Positions 36,128 to 45,945 are shown, counted from the first letter of the stretch. The stretch: DNA of 64,000 nucleotides from Thermoguttaceae bacterium (GCA_029975295.1 JARKPK010000008.1:26943-90942), one strand, 5' to 3'. The notes: a model not told the origin generated them from the letters alone. Numbers and translations: made by a program.

Positions 36128-36348
36128 GCATGTGCCGACCGGATGCTCTAGCCGCGATGGAATCGGCTGCCGAGGCGACGCTCGCAATCCCCGTTGGAGA
36201 GACGCTCGGAACGAACATGGAATTAGGCCGACGGTCAAGATGCCGGTGCGGGAACGAAGTTCTGGCCTAGGAAGCGTCATCCTGTCGCCGCATTGCCTGG
36301 TGTGCGAATTGAGACCTTCCTGCAAGAATTGCGAAGGAGACCACTGCC

Positions 36349-37773
36349 GTGGCGATTTCTGGTCCAGGCTATTTGCGAGGAAGGGCGGAAGACGAAGTAA
36401 CGGCCGCCGTGGCCCGCGCCTTGGGCCGCTCGCTGGCCTTGCGGGCGCAGCCGGGCGCCAAGTTCGTAGTTGGCTCTGATCAGTCGGAGGTCTCCGAGGC
36501 GCTGAAGGTTGCGTTCGCCGAGGGCCTGCTCCAGCGACCGCTGGACGTGGTGGACTTGGGGGTGGTGGCCGCGCCGTTGGTGGCTCACGCACAGCGACGG
36601 GTCGATGCGATCGGCGCTGTTTTCGCTGGTGGTGCGAAGCTCTCTAAGGGCCATAGCGCCCTTGCTTGGCGGTTCGCCGATCAGATGCCGACCCCGGAAG
36701 AACTGTTTGCGGCAAGCGCGGCCCAGGGCGATTGCGCCGCGGAGCCGGAGGAGGGCGGGGGACTCGCGGCTTGCAGTGGGCGATCGACCGCCGCAGAGGG
36801 GCGCAAGCCGCGGGCTTTGGATGTCAGCTTCGATTACGTGGCCCATTTGCAATGGCTCTTCGTTGATGCCATCAACTCGGCCGTTGACGTGGTGGTTGCG
36901 GCCGAACAACCGGAATGGACGCGGATTGCCCGCCGCTATCTTCAGGCGGTGTTTCCCTTGGGCTTGTTCACGGCCGTCGAGCGGGAATCGAGCCGTGCGG
37001 GGCGTTCGATTGCCTCTGGGCGAAGCCTGACCGCCGAGTTGGCCGATGGCGTGTATCGTCATCGGGCCGACATGGGGTTGGTTCTGGGCGAGCACTTGGA
37101 TCGGTTGGAAATCGTCGATGATCGGGGCGTGCCGCTCAGCCCCGACGAAAGCGCTTGGTTGCTCATGAGTTCCTACGGTGGTGAACTAAGAGGCGAGACG
37201 GTGGTGCTCGACGATCGTCTCTCCACGCCGCTTGATGAAGCGGTCGCCTCCTGGGGCGGCAGAGCGGTCAGGCACTGCGGCGATCCCAACCTTATGCCCG
37301 AGACGATGCGCCGCAGCGGCGCGCTGATCGGATTCGACTTGGAGGGACGGGTCTTTTTCCGAGGTCTGAACGGCGAAAGCGACGCGATGCTGGCCGCCTG
37401 CCGTCTGATCGCCTTTGTCGGCAAGCAGATCAGTTCCTTGGGAAGCATTCTCGCCGATTGCCCGCCGATGCCCGCCTCGCCAGAGGTGTTGCTGCCCCTG
37501 CCGGAGAAGGCGAGCGCTGCCGATCTGTTCGCTTGCATCGAGCGGCAATGGCCCTCACCCTCGAACGTGAGCATTTCCTCCGACTGGGGGCTGGTCGTCA
37601 AAACGCCTTCGGCCCGGGTTCGCTTGCAGCCGTCGCATTACAACGAAGCGATATCAATCCGCTTCGAGGCGGCTCGGCACGAGGAGATGATCCTCTTGGC
37701 GGAGCGCCTCTGCCGGGCAGTGCCGGCCGAACTGGCCGATGCACTGGTTGCCCGAACAGCGGCAATTTTCTGA
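36349..37773 (+). CDS. Degenerate phosphohexomutase-like protein (probable pseudo-enzyme)
   Basis: 474 aa from GTG 36349, with GGAG nine bases upstream. The architecture follows the phosphomannomutase/phosphoglucomutase superfamily: GSDQSEVSEALKVAFAEGLL (domain 1), then DVVDLGVVAAPLVAHAQ, a domain 2 linker, and a C-terminal domain ending ELADALVARTAAIF. The catalytic phosphoserine loop (normally TASHNP) is replaced by VFAGGAKLSKG at residues 91-101. The metal loop (normally DGDxDR) reads GEHLDR at 247-252. The sugar-binding loop region reads GRVFFRGLNGESDAMLAA. Normal mutase activity is therefore unlikely; it may be a regulatory, binding or structural relative. It follows the ComEA-like gene after 221 nt. 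Confidence 0.7.
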   Translation: MAISGPGYLRGRAEDEVTAAVARALGRSLALRAQPGAKFVVGSDQSEVSEALKVAFAEGLLQRPLDVVDLGVVAAPLVAHAQRRVDAIGAVFAGGAKLSKGHSALAWRFADQMPTPEELFAASAAQGDCAAEPEEGGGLAACSGRSTAAEGRKPRALDVSFDYVAHLQWLFVDAINSAVDVVVAAEQPEWTRIARRYLQAVFPLGLFTAVERESSRAGRSIASGRSLTAELADGVYRHRADMGLVLGEHLDRLEIVDDRGVPLSPDESAWLLMSSYGGELRGETVVLDDRLSTPLDEAVASWGGRAVRHCGDPNLMPETMRRSGALIGFDLEGRVFFRGLNGESDAMLAACRLIAFVGKQISSLGSILADCPPMPASPEVLLPLPEKASAADLFACIERQWPSPSNVSISSDWGLVVKTPSARVRLQPSHYNEAISIRFEAARHEEMILLAERLCRAVPAELADALVARTAAIF

Positions 37774-38128
37774 TTCTTCCGCTACGCCGAGGCTCGATTG
37801 GCCCGGCGGTTCGGGCCAACCCCGGCCCAATCGCAGAATCTCAGAATTTCAGAACTCGGAAGCGGTGGTTTGCAAAGCGAGACAAGACGGCCATAATGTT
37901 GGGTCTATTGAATCCCGAGAGGCCGATCGGCCATCGGTGATGCCCGAAAACGGCTCAAGGCAGTTGTTCGATTGCCGGCCCCGCCGAATGTTCGATTTTA
38001 GCTTTGGTGCCGGCCGATCGGCGCGGGCGGCGAGTTGCCGGGCTTCTCGTTGGTGCGGGGCGGCAATGCCGACTTGGCACTGCGACGGGCGACAACCAAT
38101 TTGGGCGGAAAGAAACAGGAGCTGAGCG
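37774..38128 (+). other. Long leader/intergenic region upstream of guaB
   Basis: 355 nt. It contains the candidate guaB promoter at 37870-37897 and the perfect 12-bp palindrome GGCCGATCGGCC at 37921-37932. The core GCCGATCGGC recurs near 38010. Three near-tandem CAGAAT/CAGAAC units lie around 37833-37857. I recognise no riboswitch, although the predicted leader is about 225 nt. Confidence 0.45.
37870..37897 (+). promoter_or_regulatory. Candidate guaB promoter
   Basis: TTGCAA at 37870-37875 (4/6) and CATAAT at 37892-37897 (5/6) with a 16-nt spacer. The palindrome GGCCGATCGGCC begins 23 nt after the -10, in the early transcribed region, a typical position for an operator. Confidence 0.4.
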
Positions 38129-39613
38129 ATGCGAGATCGGTTAGTGGCCGACTACGTGGGACTAACCTTCGACGATGTCTTGCTGGAACCGCACTACAGC
38201 GAAGTGGTTCCCGCCGAAACCGACGTGAGAACTCGGCTCACGGCGAGAATCACGCTCAACGTGCCCCTGCTCAGCGCCCCAATGGACACTGTGACGGAAC
38301 ACGCCATGGCCATCGCATTGGCTCAGGAGGGCGGCTTGGGCGTCGTTCATAAGAACATGCCCATCGATCGCCAGGGGGCCGAGGTCGAAAAGGTCAAACG
38401 CAGCGCCAACGGGATCATCTCGAACCCCGCCACCTTGCCGCCCGACGCCACCGTGGGCCGCGCCCGCGAAATTATGACCCAGTACAACGTTTCGGGCGTG
38501 CCCATTACCGAACCATGCGGCCGACTGCTGGGCATTATAACGCGCCGCGATTTGCGTTTTCTGGAAGACTGGAATCTGCCCGTCGGCGCGGTGATGACCC
38601 GTGAGAACTTGGTGACTGCTCAGGGAACTGTAACGCTTGAGCAGGCTGAGAAGATTTTGATGGCAAAAAAGGTGGAGAAACTTCTGCTGGTTGACGAATC
38701 TTTTAGGCTGACGGGCCTCATCACGATCAAAGATATCGACATGATGCGGAGGTTTCCGCAAGCTTGCAAAGATGGGCAAGGTCGGTTGAGAGTTGGGGCC
38801 GCCATCGGCGTACACGATTACGAGCGGGCCGAGGTGTTGATCAAGCGAGGCGTTGATGTCTTGGTGGTCGATAGCGCCCACGGCCACTCGGCCAACGTGA
38901 TGCAAACGGTTACGGAGGTCAAGAAGAACTGGGATATCGACGTCGTTGCGGGCAATGTGGCCACGGCCGAGGGCTGCCGCGACCTAATTGCCGCCGGGGC
39001 CGACGCCGTGAAAGTAGGCATTGGCCCGGGTTCCATCTGCACAACCCGGGTGATTTCGGGAGTAGGTGTGCCGCAGATCACGGCGGTCAGCGAGGCCGTC
39101 CAGGCGGCGGCTGAGTCGGGCGTTCCCGTCATTGCCGACGGAGGCATTCGGTACTCGGGCGACATCACCAAGGCCATTGCCGCCGGCGCGCACGCGGTGA
39201 TGATTGGCGGGTTGTTCGCCGGACTCGATGAGAGCCCCGGGGAATTGATCCTGTACCAAGGGCGAACGTTCAAGGTCTATCGCGGAATGGGATCGCTGGG
39301 AGCGATGGTGCATGGGTCGAGCGAGCGCTATCGCCAAGGCGGCAGCCGAAATCCTGACAAACTTGTGCCTGAAGGAGTCGAGGGCCGCGTGCCCTTCAAG
39401 GGGCGTCTTGGACCGTTTGTGTACCAATTGGTGGGCGGTTTAAGGGCCGGGATGGGGTATTGCGGATCAAGGACGATCGAAGAACTGCGCACATCGGCCC
39501 GATTCATTCGCGTTTCGCCGGCCGGGGTGCGGGAGAGTCATCCCCATGACATTACGATTACGCAGGAAGCGCCCAATTACAGCACGGAATACGGCACGGG
39601 CGACGGCAATTAG
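38129..39613 (+). CDS. guaB: Inosine-5'-monophosphate dehydrogenase
   Basis: 494 aa, the usual length. The ATG has AGGAG about eight bases upstream. The barrel starts [16 protein letters not shown]. Two CBS domains occupy about residues 95-205 ([14 protein letters not shown] and [14 protein letters not shown]). The catalytic loop is [20 protein letters not shown] with the active-site Cys. The flap region includes [10 protein letters not shown] and [14 protein letters not shown] oxidises IMP to XMP with NAD+, the committed step to GMP, in the cytoplasm; CBS domains bind nucleotides for control. Its 3' end overlaps the next gene by 68 nt. Confidence 0.98.
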   Translation: MRDRLVADYVGLTFDDVLLEPHYSEVVPAETDVRTRLTARITLNVPLLSAPMDTVTEHAMAIALAQEGGLGVVHKNMPIDRQGAEVEKVKRSANGIISNPATLPPDATVGRAREIMTQYNVSGVPITEPCGRLLGIITRRDLRFLEDWNLPVGAVMTRENLVTAQGTVTLEQAEKILMAKKVEKLLLVDESFRLTGLITIKDIDMMRRFPQACKDGQGRLRVGAAIGVHDYERAEVLIKRGVDVLVVDSAHGHSANVMQTVTEVKKNWDIDVVAGNVATAEGCRDLIAAGADAVKVGIGPGSICTTRVISGVGVPQITAVSEAVQAAAESGVPVIADGGIRYSGDITKAIAAGAHAVMIGGLFAGLDESPGELILYQGRTFKVYRGMGSLGAMVHGSSERYRQGGSRNPDKLVPEGVEGRVPFKGRLGPFVYQLVGGLRAGMGYCGSRTIEELRTSARFIRVSPAGVRESHPHDITITQEAPNYSTEYGTGDGN

Positions 39614-40613
39614 GCTTGCCCGTCGGACTGCGTCGATTGCGGTCCTTATCGGCATCAGCCTTTGGACGGCTGTTTCGGCGCATTGGGCTTGTGCCGACGA
39701 TGGGGGGGCTTCGGCCGTTACCCGCGGCAAACAGGGAAGCACGCTTCGTTGGGGTTCCGCAGCGCCCTCGGAAGGTTATCCGGTTCGACAGGTTGCGGCA
39801 GCCGAGCCCATTCCCGCGGATCGCAATTCACCCCCGCGCTCTATGGCATCGCCAGCTGCCGTCGCCCCGCGCGAGAACGCCATGGCCGACCCGTTCGGCG
39901 ATCGCCCTGCCGCGGCGCCCCTTGCGGCCCCAACGCTTGATCCCTCATTGAATCCCGATCCGGTGACCGATGCCGCGCCGCGACCGTCCGAGCCGCGGCT
40001 TCCCTCGCCAAGCCGAATGGGCCAAGGCTCGTCTGCCGCACCGGGGGCCGATCCAGGCTATCCGCCCTTGCAGCCGCCATCGAGCAGCGGGGGCCCGGGG
40101 CCCGGCGAACTCATGCCGGCGCCGCATCGTCCGGGTCCGAACCAGGGACACCGCCAATGCCCTTCGCGCGAAGACAAGGAGTTTGCCGACTTCTTCAAGA
40201 CCATTCGCGACCTGACCACCGACATCTCGGCCAAGGAAGGCGAATTCCCCAAGGAATGTGAAGTAGTTCGCGAACCCTATCAGCCGAGACAATGGGCCAC
40301 GACCGACTTCCACTGGAAGGCCTCGGGACTTTGCCATAAGCCGTTGTACTTTGAAGACCAGCATCTGGAGCGGTACGGCCATACGCTGCACCCGTTGGCG
40401 CAACCGTTCGTGTCGGGGGCCAAGTTCTTCCTCACTGTGCCCGTCCTACCATACAAGATGGGACTGGAACCGCCCAACGAGTGCATCTACACGTTGGGTC
40501 ACTATCGGCCCGGCAATTGCGCTCCGCATTTGCTCGATCCGATCCCACTGAGCGTTCGGGCGGCTTTGTTCCAAACGGGGGCGGTCGTCGGCGCCTCGGC
40601 CATCATTCCGTAG
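39546..40613 (+). CDS. Secreted Pro-rich planctomycete protein overlapping guaB
   Basis: 355 aa. The start ATG at 39546 lies inside guaB (68-nt overlap in another frame). No later start keeps the signal sequence ([25 protein letters not shown]), which argues that the overlap is real. Residues about 50-190 are Pro/Ala/Ser-rich and probably disordered. The C-terminal 150 residues look folded and conserved: [72 protein letters not shown], ending in a hydrophobic stretch. Spaced Cys suggest disulfides in an exported protein. Function is unknown. Confidence 0.75.
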   Translation: MTLRLRRKRPITARNTARATAIRLARRTASIAVLIGISLWTAVSAHWACADDGGASAVTRGKQGSTLRWGSAAPSEGYPVRQVAAAEPIPADRNSPPRSMASPAAVAPRENAMADPFGDRPAAAPLAAPTLDPSLNPDPVTDAAPRPSEPRLPSPSRMGQGSSAAPGADPGYPPLQPPSSSGGPGPGELMPAPHRPGPNQGHRQCPSREDKEFADFFKTIRDLTTDISAKEGEFPKECEVVREPYQPRQWATTDFHWKASGLCHKPLYFEDQHLERYGHTLHPLAQPFVSGAKFFLTVPVLPYKMGLEPPNECIYTLGHYRPGNCAPHLLDPIPLSVRAALFQTGAVVGASAIIP

Positions 40614-41051
40614 GACCGCGTCTTTCCCAGAGCTGCGGGGCCGACAGGGCCTTTCGGTGGAGCCCGTTCGCGATTGCCGCGCGTGCCGGGGCGAACCGCG
40701 TCTGCCTTGCGAGAAATCCTTTTGGGGTCGCCGCAGGGCAGGGCAGAGCGGGACGAGCCACCACGGCTGCGCGGCCTGGAGGTTTCAAGGCCCGCCGCCC
40801 GAGGTTCGGTCGGATTAGGGTGCCGGTTCGAGTCATCCGCAACGGACCGCCCGGCGGTTCGAATGCCTGTTCGACCGAGTCTCCAACGCAACCCCGGAAC
40901 ACGACAACCGGCCGAGGAACACGACGCCCGAACGAAAGGGCGTAAAGCGCCTGTCGACCGCAGGGCCGAACTGTCGGCCCCTTCTGGTCGTTGTGCGGAC
41001 CAATTCTGATTGTTCGGCCTTAGTTGAACTGTCCAGACCTCTTCGGGCCGC
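40614..41051. other. Convergent intergenic region, secreted protein gene / GH gene
   Basis: 438 nt between two convergent genes. No T-run terminator, repeat or RNA gene is recognised. Open frames here look non-coding. Confidence 0.4.
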
Positions 41052-42485
41052 CTACTCAGCCTCAATCGGCAGGGCGGAGCGTTCGCCCAAAACCAGCGGC
41101 GCGTCGTAGATCGGCAATTGGCTGATTGAGATTCCCCTTTCCGAACGCGTGATCTTCTCTTTCGGAATCTGATAGACCCGACCGCTGAGCAAATCGACGA
41201 GCACCGGTTCTTCGAATGTTATGGTGGGCAGCGTGAGTTGGATGGCCGTTGCCGTATTCTTTTCGGAAGGCGGATCGCCGTTGAGCCAGTACGCGATTAG
41301 TCGCGGGCCGGTTTCGCCTTGCTGATAAATCGTTAGCGCCAACTTTCGGTCTGTGTCGGTCTTGAAGGGGGCGTTGGCGAGCCGCTGCCACGAATCGTCG
41401 AAGATGGCGAAAACATGCTGAGCGGCAAAATAGGCAGGTTTCGGATACGCCACGGTTTGATCGGGGTTCGATTTCAACAACCCCTTCGTATTCATGGTCA
41501 CTTTGTCGCCATTGCGATACGCCAGTTCCATCAGCGTGAAGAGATTGAACGGGACGTCGGCGGCACGGTGGGCCAGCATCCGACGCAAGTTCCATTTGGC
41601 CTGAGTCAATTCGGTCCAGGGGCGGTTCCGCAGCGCGCCAAAGGTGTTTGATGTTGACGGAGCGCCCGTCTCGCCTTGGCGCACCTCGATTCGCGGCGAG
41701 TATTTGGCCGCCAGTTTCCGCATGTTGTTGGTTAGCGAGATGTCGTCGGGATTGGCCGGATAGCCGTGGATGGTGATCGCGTCGATCAGTTCCACCTTGC
41801 CGTGCTGCTTCATTGCGTCGAGAAACTGCTCGGCGAATTTCATGTTGCCGGCCAAACCCAATGCGTAGATCTTTCCTTGGGGCTGTTCGGCGCGGATGAT
41901 CTCGGCCGTGCGAATGTAAAGACTTGCATAGTCTTCGGGCTTGTTGTTCTTGCCGATGTCGGGCTCGTTCCAAATCTCCCACTCGTTGACCCGATCGCGA
42001 TAGCGTTGAACCAACGCCCGTGCCCAGCGATCCCAGGCGGCCAGCGCGTCGGGCGACGTGGGCAGCCCGCCTCCCAGGCCGGTTCCACCTCCGCCCGAAT
42101 AAATCGGGTTGCCATACGAGAGTTCCAGCCAGGGGCGGACGCCTTGAGCCAGGGCGCCATCGACCACTTCGTCGAGCCATTGCCACTGATACTGACCTGG
42201 TTCGCGCTCCGTTTTCGCCCAGCCCGTTTGAACCCGGAGGCCCTTGGCGCCCAGCGGGCCAAGGTATTGCTTGTAGTTCGCAAAGACGGCGAAGTCGCGA
42301 TCGAGCGTCTCTCCGCCCACCGACCACGACGACGACTTGATCTGGCTGGCGGCTCGGGGGGCGATTTTGCCGATGGACGGCAGTTCGCACGGCATGCCTT
42401 CGGCAGGACCCGCGGCAAACCCCGTTTGCCAGGCGGCCAAGACAATGCCGAACAGTGCGGCCGAAATCGCGGGAAGTCGCGTCAT
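41052..42485 (-). CDS. Secreted clan-A glycoside hydrolase (GH39-like)
   Basis: 477 aa from ATG 42485, with GAGGAG seven bases upstream. A signal peptide spans residues 1-25 (ISAALFGIVLAAWQTGFAAG). The TIM barrel has GLRVQTGWAKTEREPGQYQW and WLELSYGNPIYSG. EWEIWNEPDIG carries the clan-A acid/base N173-E174, and IEVRQGETGAPS carries candidate nucleophile E272. A C-terminal beta domain runs from about residue 380 (LALTIYQQGETGPRLIAYWL). These features fit GH39 or related exo-glycosidases; the sugar is not known. A Gly-rich loop (GGGGTGLGGG, residues 131-140) is unusual. It is divergent from queA. Confidence 0.85.
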   Translation of the reverse strand: MTRLPAISAALFGIVLAAWQTGFAAGPAEGMPCELPSIGKIAPRAASQIKSSSWSVGGETLDRDFAVFANYKQYLGPLGAKGLRVQTGWAKTEREPGQYQWQWLDEVVDGALAQGVRPWLELSYGNPIYSGGGGTGLGGGLPTSPDALAAWDRWARALVQRYRDRVNEWEIWNEPDIGKNNKPEDYASLYIRTAEIIRAEQPQGKIYALGLAGNMKFAEQFLDAMKQHGKVELIDAITIHGYPANPDDISLTNNMRKLAAKYSPRIEVRQGETGAPSTSNTFGALRNRPWTELTQAKWNLRRMLAHRAADVPFNLFTLMELAYRNGDKVTMNTKGLLKSNPDQTVAYPKPAYFAAQHVFAIFDDSWQRLANAPFKTDTDRKLALTIYQQGETGPRLIAYWLNGDPPSEKNTATAIQLTLPTITFEEPVLVDLLSGRVYQIPKEKITRSERGISISQLPIYDAPLVLGERSALPIEAE

Positions 42486-42934
42486 GAACTCGCTCCTCGA
42501 TTGTTGGTTGTAGGGAAGGCAAAACGGTTGGAGAACTGCGGCAGGGAGCCTGGTCGAGAACATGCCGGCTCGAAATCGAACGGGTCGTCGTCGCGCTGTT
42601 CCATCGCGCCGCCCACGGCGCTCGAGTCGGCCGGATGGCGAAAACGTGCTGCGGATGAATCCCTTTAGAGGCATTCGGTTCAGTGTCGCGTTCCGCACAA
42701 TGCCGTTGGCGGGCAATGCTCGTCGGACCAAGAAACAAGTATATTGTCTTTCGGAGGGGCCGTGCAACAACCGCCGAGAGTCCGCTTCTGAGACGGCAAG
42801 TTCAGATCGATTCTTTATTGGGCGAACGATCATCGATTCTCAGGCAAGTGGCATCGGGCGCCGTTAGAGCCTCGTCGGGGAAAGCCGGCCTCCGGTTGGT
42901 CGGTTCATGAGCAGCGTGTTTCCGAGAAGCGATA
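42486..42934. other. Divergent intergenic region, GH gene / queA
   Basis: 449 nt between divergent genes. The only local feature is the AT-rich patch with the promoter candidate at 42738-42767. No RNA gene or repeat is recognised. Confidence 0.4.
42738..42767 (-). promoter_or_regulatory. Candidate promoter of the GH gene in an AT-rich patch
   Basis: On the - strand TATACT (complement of 42738-42743, 5/6) and TTGCAC (complement of 42762-42767, 3/6) are 18 nt apart. The leader would be about 245 nt. The same patch gives TATATT on the + strand, so it may also serve queA. Confidence 0.25.
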
Positions 42935-43987
42935 ATGCCGATGTCGGAGTTGGACCAATACGATTACGAATTGCCCGAGGGCCTGATTGCGCAATACCCC
43001 TTACCCGATCGATCGGCCGCGCGGTTGATGGTTGTCGATCGGAGCAGCGCGCAGGTGCGGCACCATCACGTTTCCGACCTGCCGGATCTGCTTGATCCGG
43101 ACGACTGCTTGGTGATCAACGATTCGAAGGTGATTCCTGCGCGGCTGTTGGGCTACCGTCGGCAAACCGGAGGCCGTTGGGAGGGGTTGTTCGTCGACCG
43201 CGATACACGGGGGATTTGGCGCGTGCTGGGCAAAACTCGCGGCAAACTCGCCGCCGGCGAGAGAATCGTTCTGATCAACGCCTTGGGCCGCGACGACATC
43301 GAGCTTGAATTCTTGGCCCGCTTGCCCGACAAAACCTGGGCTGTCCGTCCATGCAGCAGCGAAGACCCGTTTGCACTCCTCGACCGCGTGGGCCGCGTGC
43401 CCTTGCCGCCCTACATCCGCAAGGGCGAGATGCGGCCGGAAGACCGGCAGGCTTACCAAACGATCTACGCCCGCGATCCGGGATCGGTGGCTGCGCCCAC
43501 GGCGGGTCTGCATTTCACGGAGAGGTTGTTTCATCGGCTGATCGACCGCGGTATTGCGATTTGTCGGGTGACCCTTCATGTCGGGTTGGGCACGTTTCAG
43601 CCGATCAAGGTCGAGTCGCTCGATCAGCATGTCATGCATCGGGAATGGGCATGCCTGCGGCCCGATGCCGTCGAGATCATCCAGACGCGGCGGCGGGCAG
43701 GGGGGCGCGCGGTTGCCGTGGGAACCACTTCGATGCGGGTCCTTGAAACTGCTGCTCGCGCGGGCGAACTCCGACCTTTTTGCGGCGAAACCGACCTGTT
43801 CATTCGACCGCCGTTTCAGTTTCACGCGGCCGACGCCCTGATGACCAATTTCCACTTGCCCCGATCGACCCTCTTAGTTTTGGTTCGCACCTTCGGAGGC
43901 GACTCGCTTTTGCGGCGCGCTTACGAGGAGGCCGTCAACCAACGCTATCGGTTCTTCAGCTATGGCGATGCCATGCTGATTGTCTGA
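42935..43987 (+). CDS. queA: S-adenosylmethionine:tRNA ribosyltransferase-isomerase
   Basis: 350 aa, the family length; ATG 42941 two codons later is an alternative start. Signatures: DQYDYELPEGLIAQYPLPDR at the N-terminus, DCLVINDSKVIPARLLG, VPLPPYIRKGEMRPEDRQAYQ, VAAPTAGLHFTERL, and HVGLGTFQPIKVES. The last part has FHLPRSTLLVLVRTFGGD. QueA transfers the ribosyl part of SAM to preQ1 in tRNA wobble position 34, forming epoxyqueuosine, in the cytoplasm. No other queuosine genes are in the window. Confidence 0.97.
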   Translation: MPMSELDQYDYELPEGLIAQYPLPDRSAARLMVVDRSSAQVRHHHVSDLPDLLDPDDCLVINDSKVIPARLLGYRRQTGGRWEGLFVDRDTRGIWRVLGKTRGKLAAGERIVLINALGRDDIELEFLARLPDKTWAVRPCSSEDPFALLDRVGRVPLPPYIRKGEMRPEDRQAYQTIYARDPGSVAAPTAGLHFTERLFHRLIDRGIAICRVTLHVGLGTFQPIKVESLDQHVMHREWACLRPDAVEIIQTRRRAGGRAVAVGTTSMRVLETAARAGELRPFCGETDLFIRPPFQFHAADALMTNFHLPRSTLLVLVRTFGGDSLLRRAYEEAVNQRYRFFSYGDAMLIV

Positions 43988-44295
43988 GTGACTGCTTGAG
44001 TACGATCGCAACGTGCCGAAGGCGGTTCAATGGGCCGGTGCAAACCATCGGCCGGACGGCTGCCCCCGAAAGGCGCTTTTGCCGTTGCAGCGGCTTATTT
44101 TGTCTTCCGCGGTTTGCTATCATAGAATCACCGTGAATGGGGCGGAGCGGCAACGGCAGGCTTGGTTCGTACGGACTTGAGAAACGCCGCTCGGGCGGCG
44201 GTTGGCGCCGATGCGGGGCGCCGTCGATCGTTGCGAGGCCGTGCAGAGCCAGGCTGGCGGCGGATGATTGGCTCCAGCGTCGGGAAAGGCCCTTG
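43988..44295 (+). other. Intergenic region, queA / DUF1559 gene
   Basis: 308 nt holding a good promoter for the DUF1559 gene (44100-44128) and a leader of about 160 nt. The DUF1559 frame is open back to 44137, but without a start that has family character. Nothing else is recognised. Confidence 0.45.
44100..44128 (+). promoter_or_regulatory. Sigma70-like promoter of the DUF1559 gene
   Basis: TTGTCT at 44100-44105 (4/6) and TAGAAT at 44123-44128 (5/6), spacer exactly 17 nt. The -10 hexamer is identical to that of the oxidoreductase promoter at 20581. Confidence 0.5.
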
Positions 44296-45345
44296 ATGAC
44301 ACGCCCTTCAGTTGCTCGTCGGCCCGATCGCTTGGCGTTCACGCTGGTCGAACTGCTGGTCGTGATTGCCATTACGGTTGTATTGCTGCATCTTCTCGTT
44401 CCTGCCGTGTTCATGGCCCGCGAGTCGGCGCGCCGGGCCCATTGCGGCAACAACTTGCGCCAGTTGGGTTTGGCCGTTCTGAGCTACGAGCAGCACAAGG
44501 GGGTTCTGCCGCCCTCGGGCTTGGTGCAGAAGCGGCCCGATCGTTGGTACGACGCCCGTTCCGGCGTGATGATCAGTTGGATGGTGCTTGTGCTGCCTTA
44601 TATTGAACAGCAGAACCTTTATGCTCAGTTTGATTTGGGCCGATCGGCCCTTGAGCAACAGCGCGGACCCGACGGGGGCGAGCCGCAGGAAATCCAGTGG
44701 CCCGGCCTGCTTTGTCCGAGCGATTCGTCGCGTGGCAGATTCTTCCAGCACCCAACGCTTACCCGAGGAAAGAAATTCGCCAAAGGCAACTATGCCGCTT
44801 TCGTCAGCCCGTACCACGTTGACGAACAATTACGTTATCCCGGCGCAATCACAGCAGCGGGGCAATCGATGGCCCGCATCGTCGACGGCGCCAGCAACAC
44901 GCTGATGCTCCCCGAGGTGCGGGTGCGAGACGATCCTCGCGACGCCCGCGGCGCATGGGTGCTGCCCTGGACCGGAACCACGCAGTTGGCCTTCGACATG
45001 CATCCCCAGTGGTGGCTCTCGCCCGATATTTTTCGGGCGGCCAGTTACAGCGTGGGAGTTACGCAGCCGCCCAACTGCCGCGGACCCAACGTCGATATGC
45101 TCTACGACTGTCCGGACATGGCCGGGTCCCAGCTTGATGAAATGCCTTGCGGCCTGTGGCAGCCGCAGGGCGAATGGTTCTTTCAATCGGCGGCGCCGCG
45201 GAGCAGGCATCCCGGTGGGGTGAACGTTCTCTTCGCCGATGGGCGACTGGGCTTCCTCTCGGACGACGTGGACGAATACGCCATGGCCTATTTGATCAGC
45301 GTCAATGACCAGCAACCGGTGAATGTGACCGGGCATGTGCCATAA
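44296..45345 (+). CDS. DUF1559 prepilin-like protein
   Basis: 349 aa from ATG 44296. The N-terminus RLAFTLVELLVVIAITVVLL is a type IV prepilin-like cleavage and methylation site with its hydrophobic helix. The pseudopilin helix continues RESARRAHCGNNLRQLGLAVL. DUF1559 features follow: YIEQQNLYAQFD, the middle CPSDSS region, and the C-terminal SRHPGGVNVLFADGRLGFL (H-x9-DG). These proteins are greatly expanded in planctomycetes and are thought to be pseudopilin-like envelope or secretion components. A 129-aa membrane protein gene follows after 75 nt and may be in the same operon. Confidence 0.95.
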   Translation: MTRPSVARRPDRLAFTLVELLVVIAITVVLLHLLVPAVFMARESARRAHCGNNLRQLGLAVLSYEQHKGVLPPSGLVQKRPDRWYDARSGVMISWMVLVLPYIEQQNLYAQFDLGRSALEQQRGPDGGEPQEIQWPGLLCPSDSSRGRFFQHPTLTRGKKFAKGNYAAFVSPYHVDEQLRYPGAITAAGQSMARIVDGASNTLMLPEVRVRDDPRDARGAWVLPWTGTTQLAFDMHPQWWLSPDIFRAASYSVGVTQPPNCRGPNVDMLYDCPDMAGSQLDEMPCGLWQPQGEWFFQSAAPRSRHPGGVNVLFADGRLGFLSDDVDEYAMAYLISVNDQQPVNVTGHVP

Positions 45346-45420
45346 GCCCGCGGCTCGATGTTCGCCGGGCCGTGCGACGGCGGCGTGTTGGGGCGCAGCC
45401 GATTGCAAGGAGGAACGCCG

Positions 45421-45810
45421 ATGGCGGTTCAACGAGGGATGATCGCGCTGATGCTCGTCGGCGCCGCACTGACCTTGGTGGGTTGGCTGTGGCCGGCCGC
45501 GGCTCGGGCGTTCAATCCGTGGACAGAGGAGAAGGCGCAGCGGCACGCTCAGCATGCGGCCACGGTCCATCAACTGGCTCATCGGCGGATTCATGCCGAG
45601 GCTGACAAAGCGGCCGCTCGCCCCAACGACGCTGCCGAAATCGAACGAGCGCTTCAACAAGCCTGGGAAGATTATCGAGTCTCCGATCAGGCCTTGAAGG
45701 CGGCTCGCGGCGAACCACGCCCGGCAGCGGTCGTCATGTGGTGGGCCGGGCTCGTCTGCTTGGCGTTGGGGGCCGGTGGTTCGATCATCCGCCGCATGCT
45801 GTTAGAATGA
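45421..45810 (+). CDS. Small two-helix membrane protein
   Basis: 129 aa. ATG 45421 has AAGGAGG eight bases upstream, a strong site, so upstream starts are rejected. Helices at residues about 6-28 (GMIALMLVGAALTLVGWLWP) and 105-123 (VVMWWAGLVCLALGAGG) flank a charged helical segment rich in His, Gln and Ala (KAQRHAQHAATVHQLAHRRI). The family is not recognised. It follows the DUF1559 gene on the same strand. Confidence 0.7.
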   Translation: MAVQRGMIALMLVGAALTLVGWLWPAAARAFNPWTEEKAQRHAQHAATVHQLAHRRIHAEADKAAARPNDAAEIERALQQAWEDYRVSDQALKAARGEPRPAAVVMWWAGLVCLALGAGGSIIRRMLLE

Positions 45811-45945
45811 ATCGGCCGCGAATCCGCTGAACCGAAACACAGGTTCGAGAACGCCATTTCTCGGCGGAAGCGGCTTCGCGCCCTGGCGGATCATGGCACT
45901 GCGTTCGCCTGGAACATTCAACCCTGCCCAATCGAGGAGTGATCG

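Noticed and set aside
36349..37773. Active phosphomannomutase/phosphoglucomutase
   Set aside because: The catalytic Ser and metal-binding Asp residues are not present in their loops, so I call it degenerate and give no gene symbol.
40820..40880. GGTTCGA segments resembling a tRNA T-loop
   Set aside because: No acceptor stem, anticodon arm or proper T-stem pairing could be built around them.
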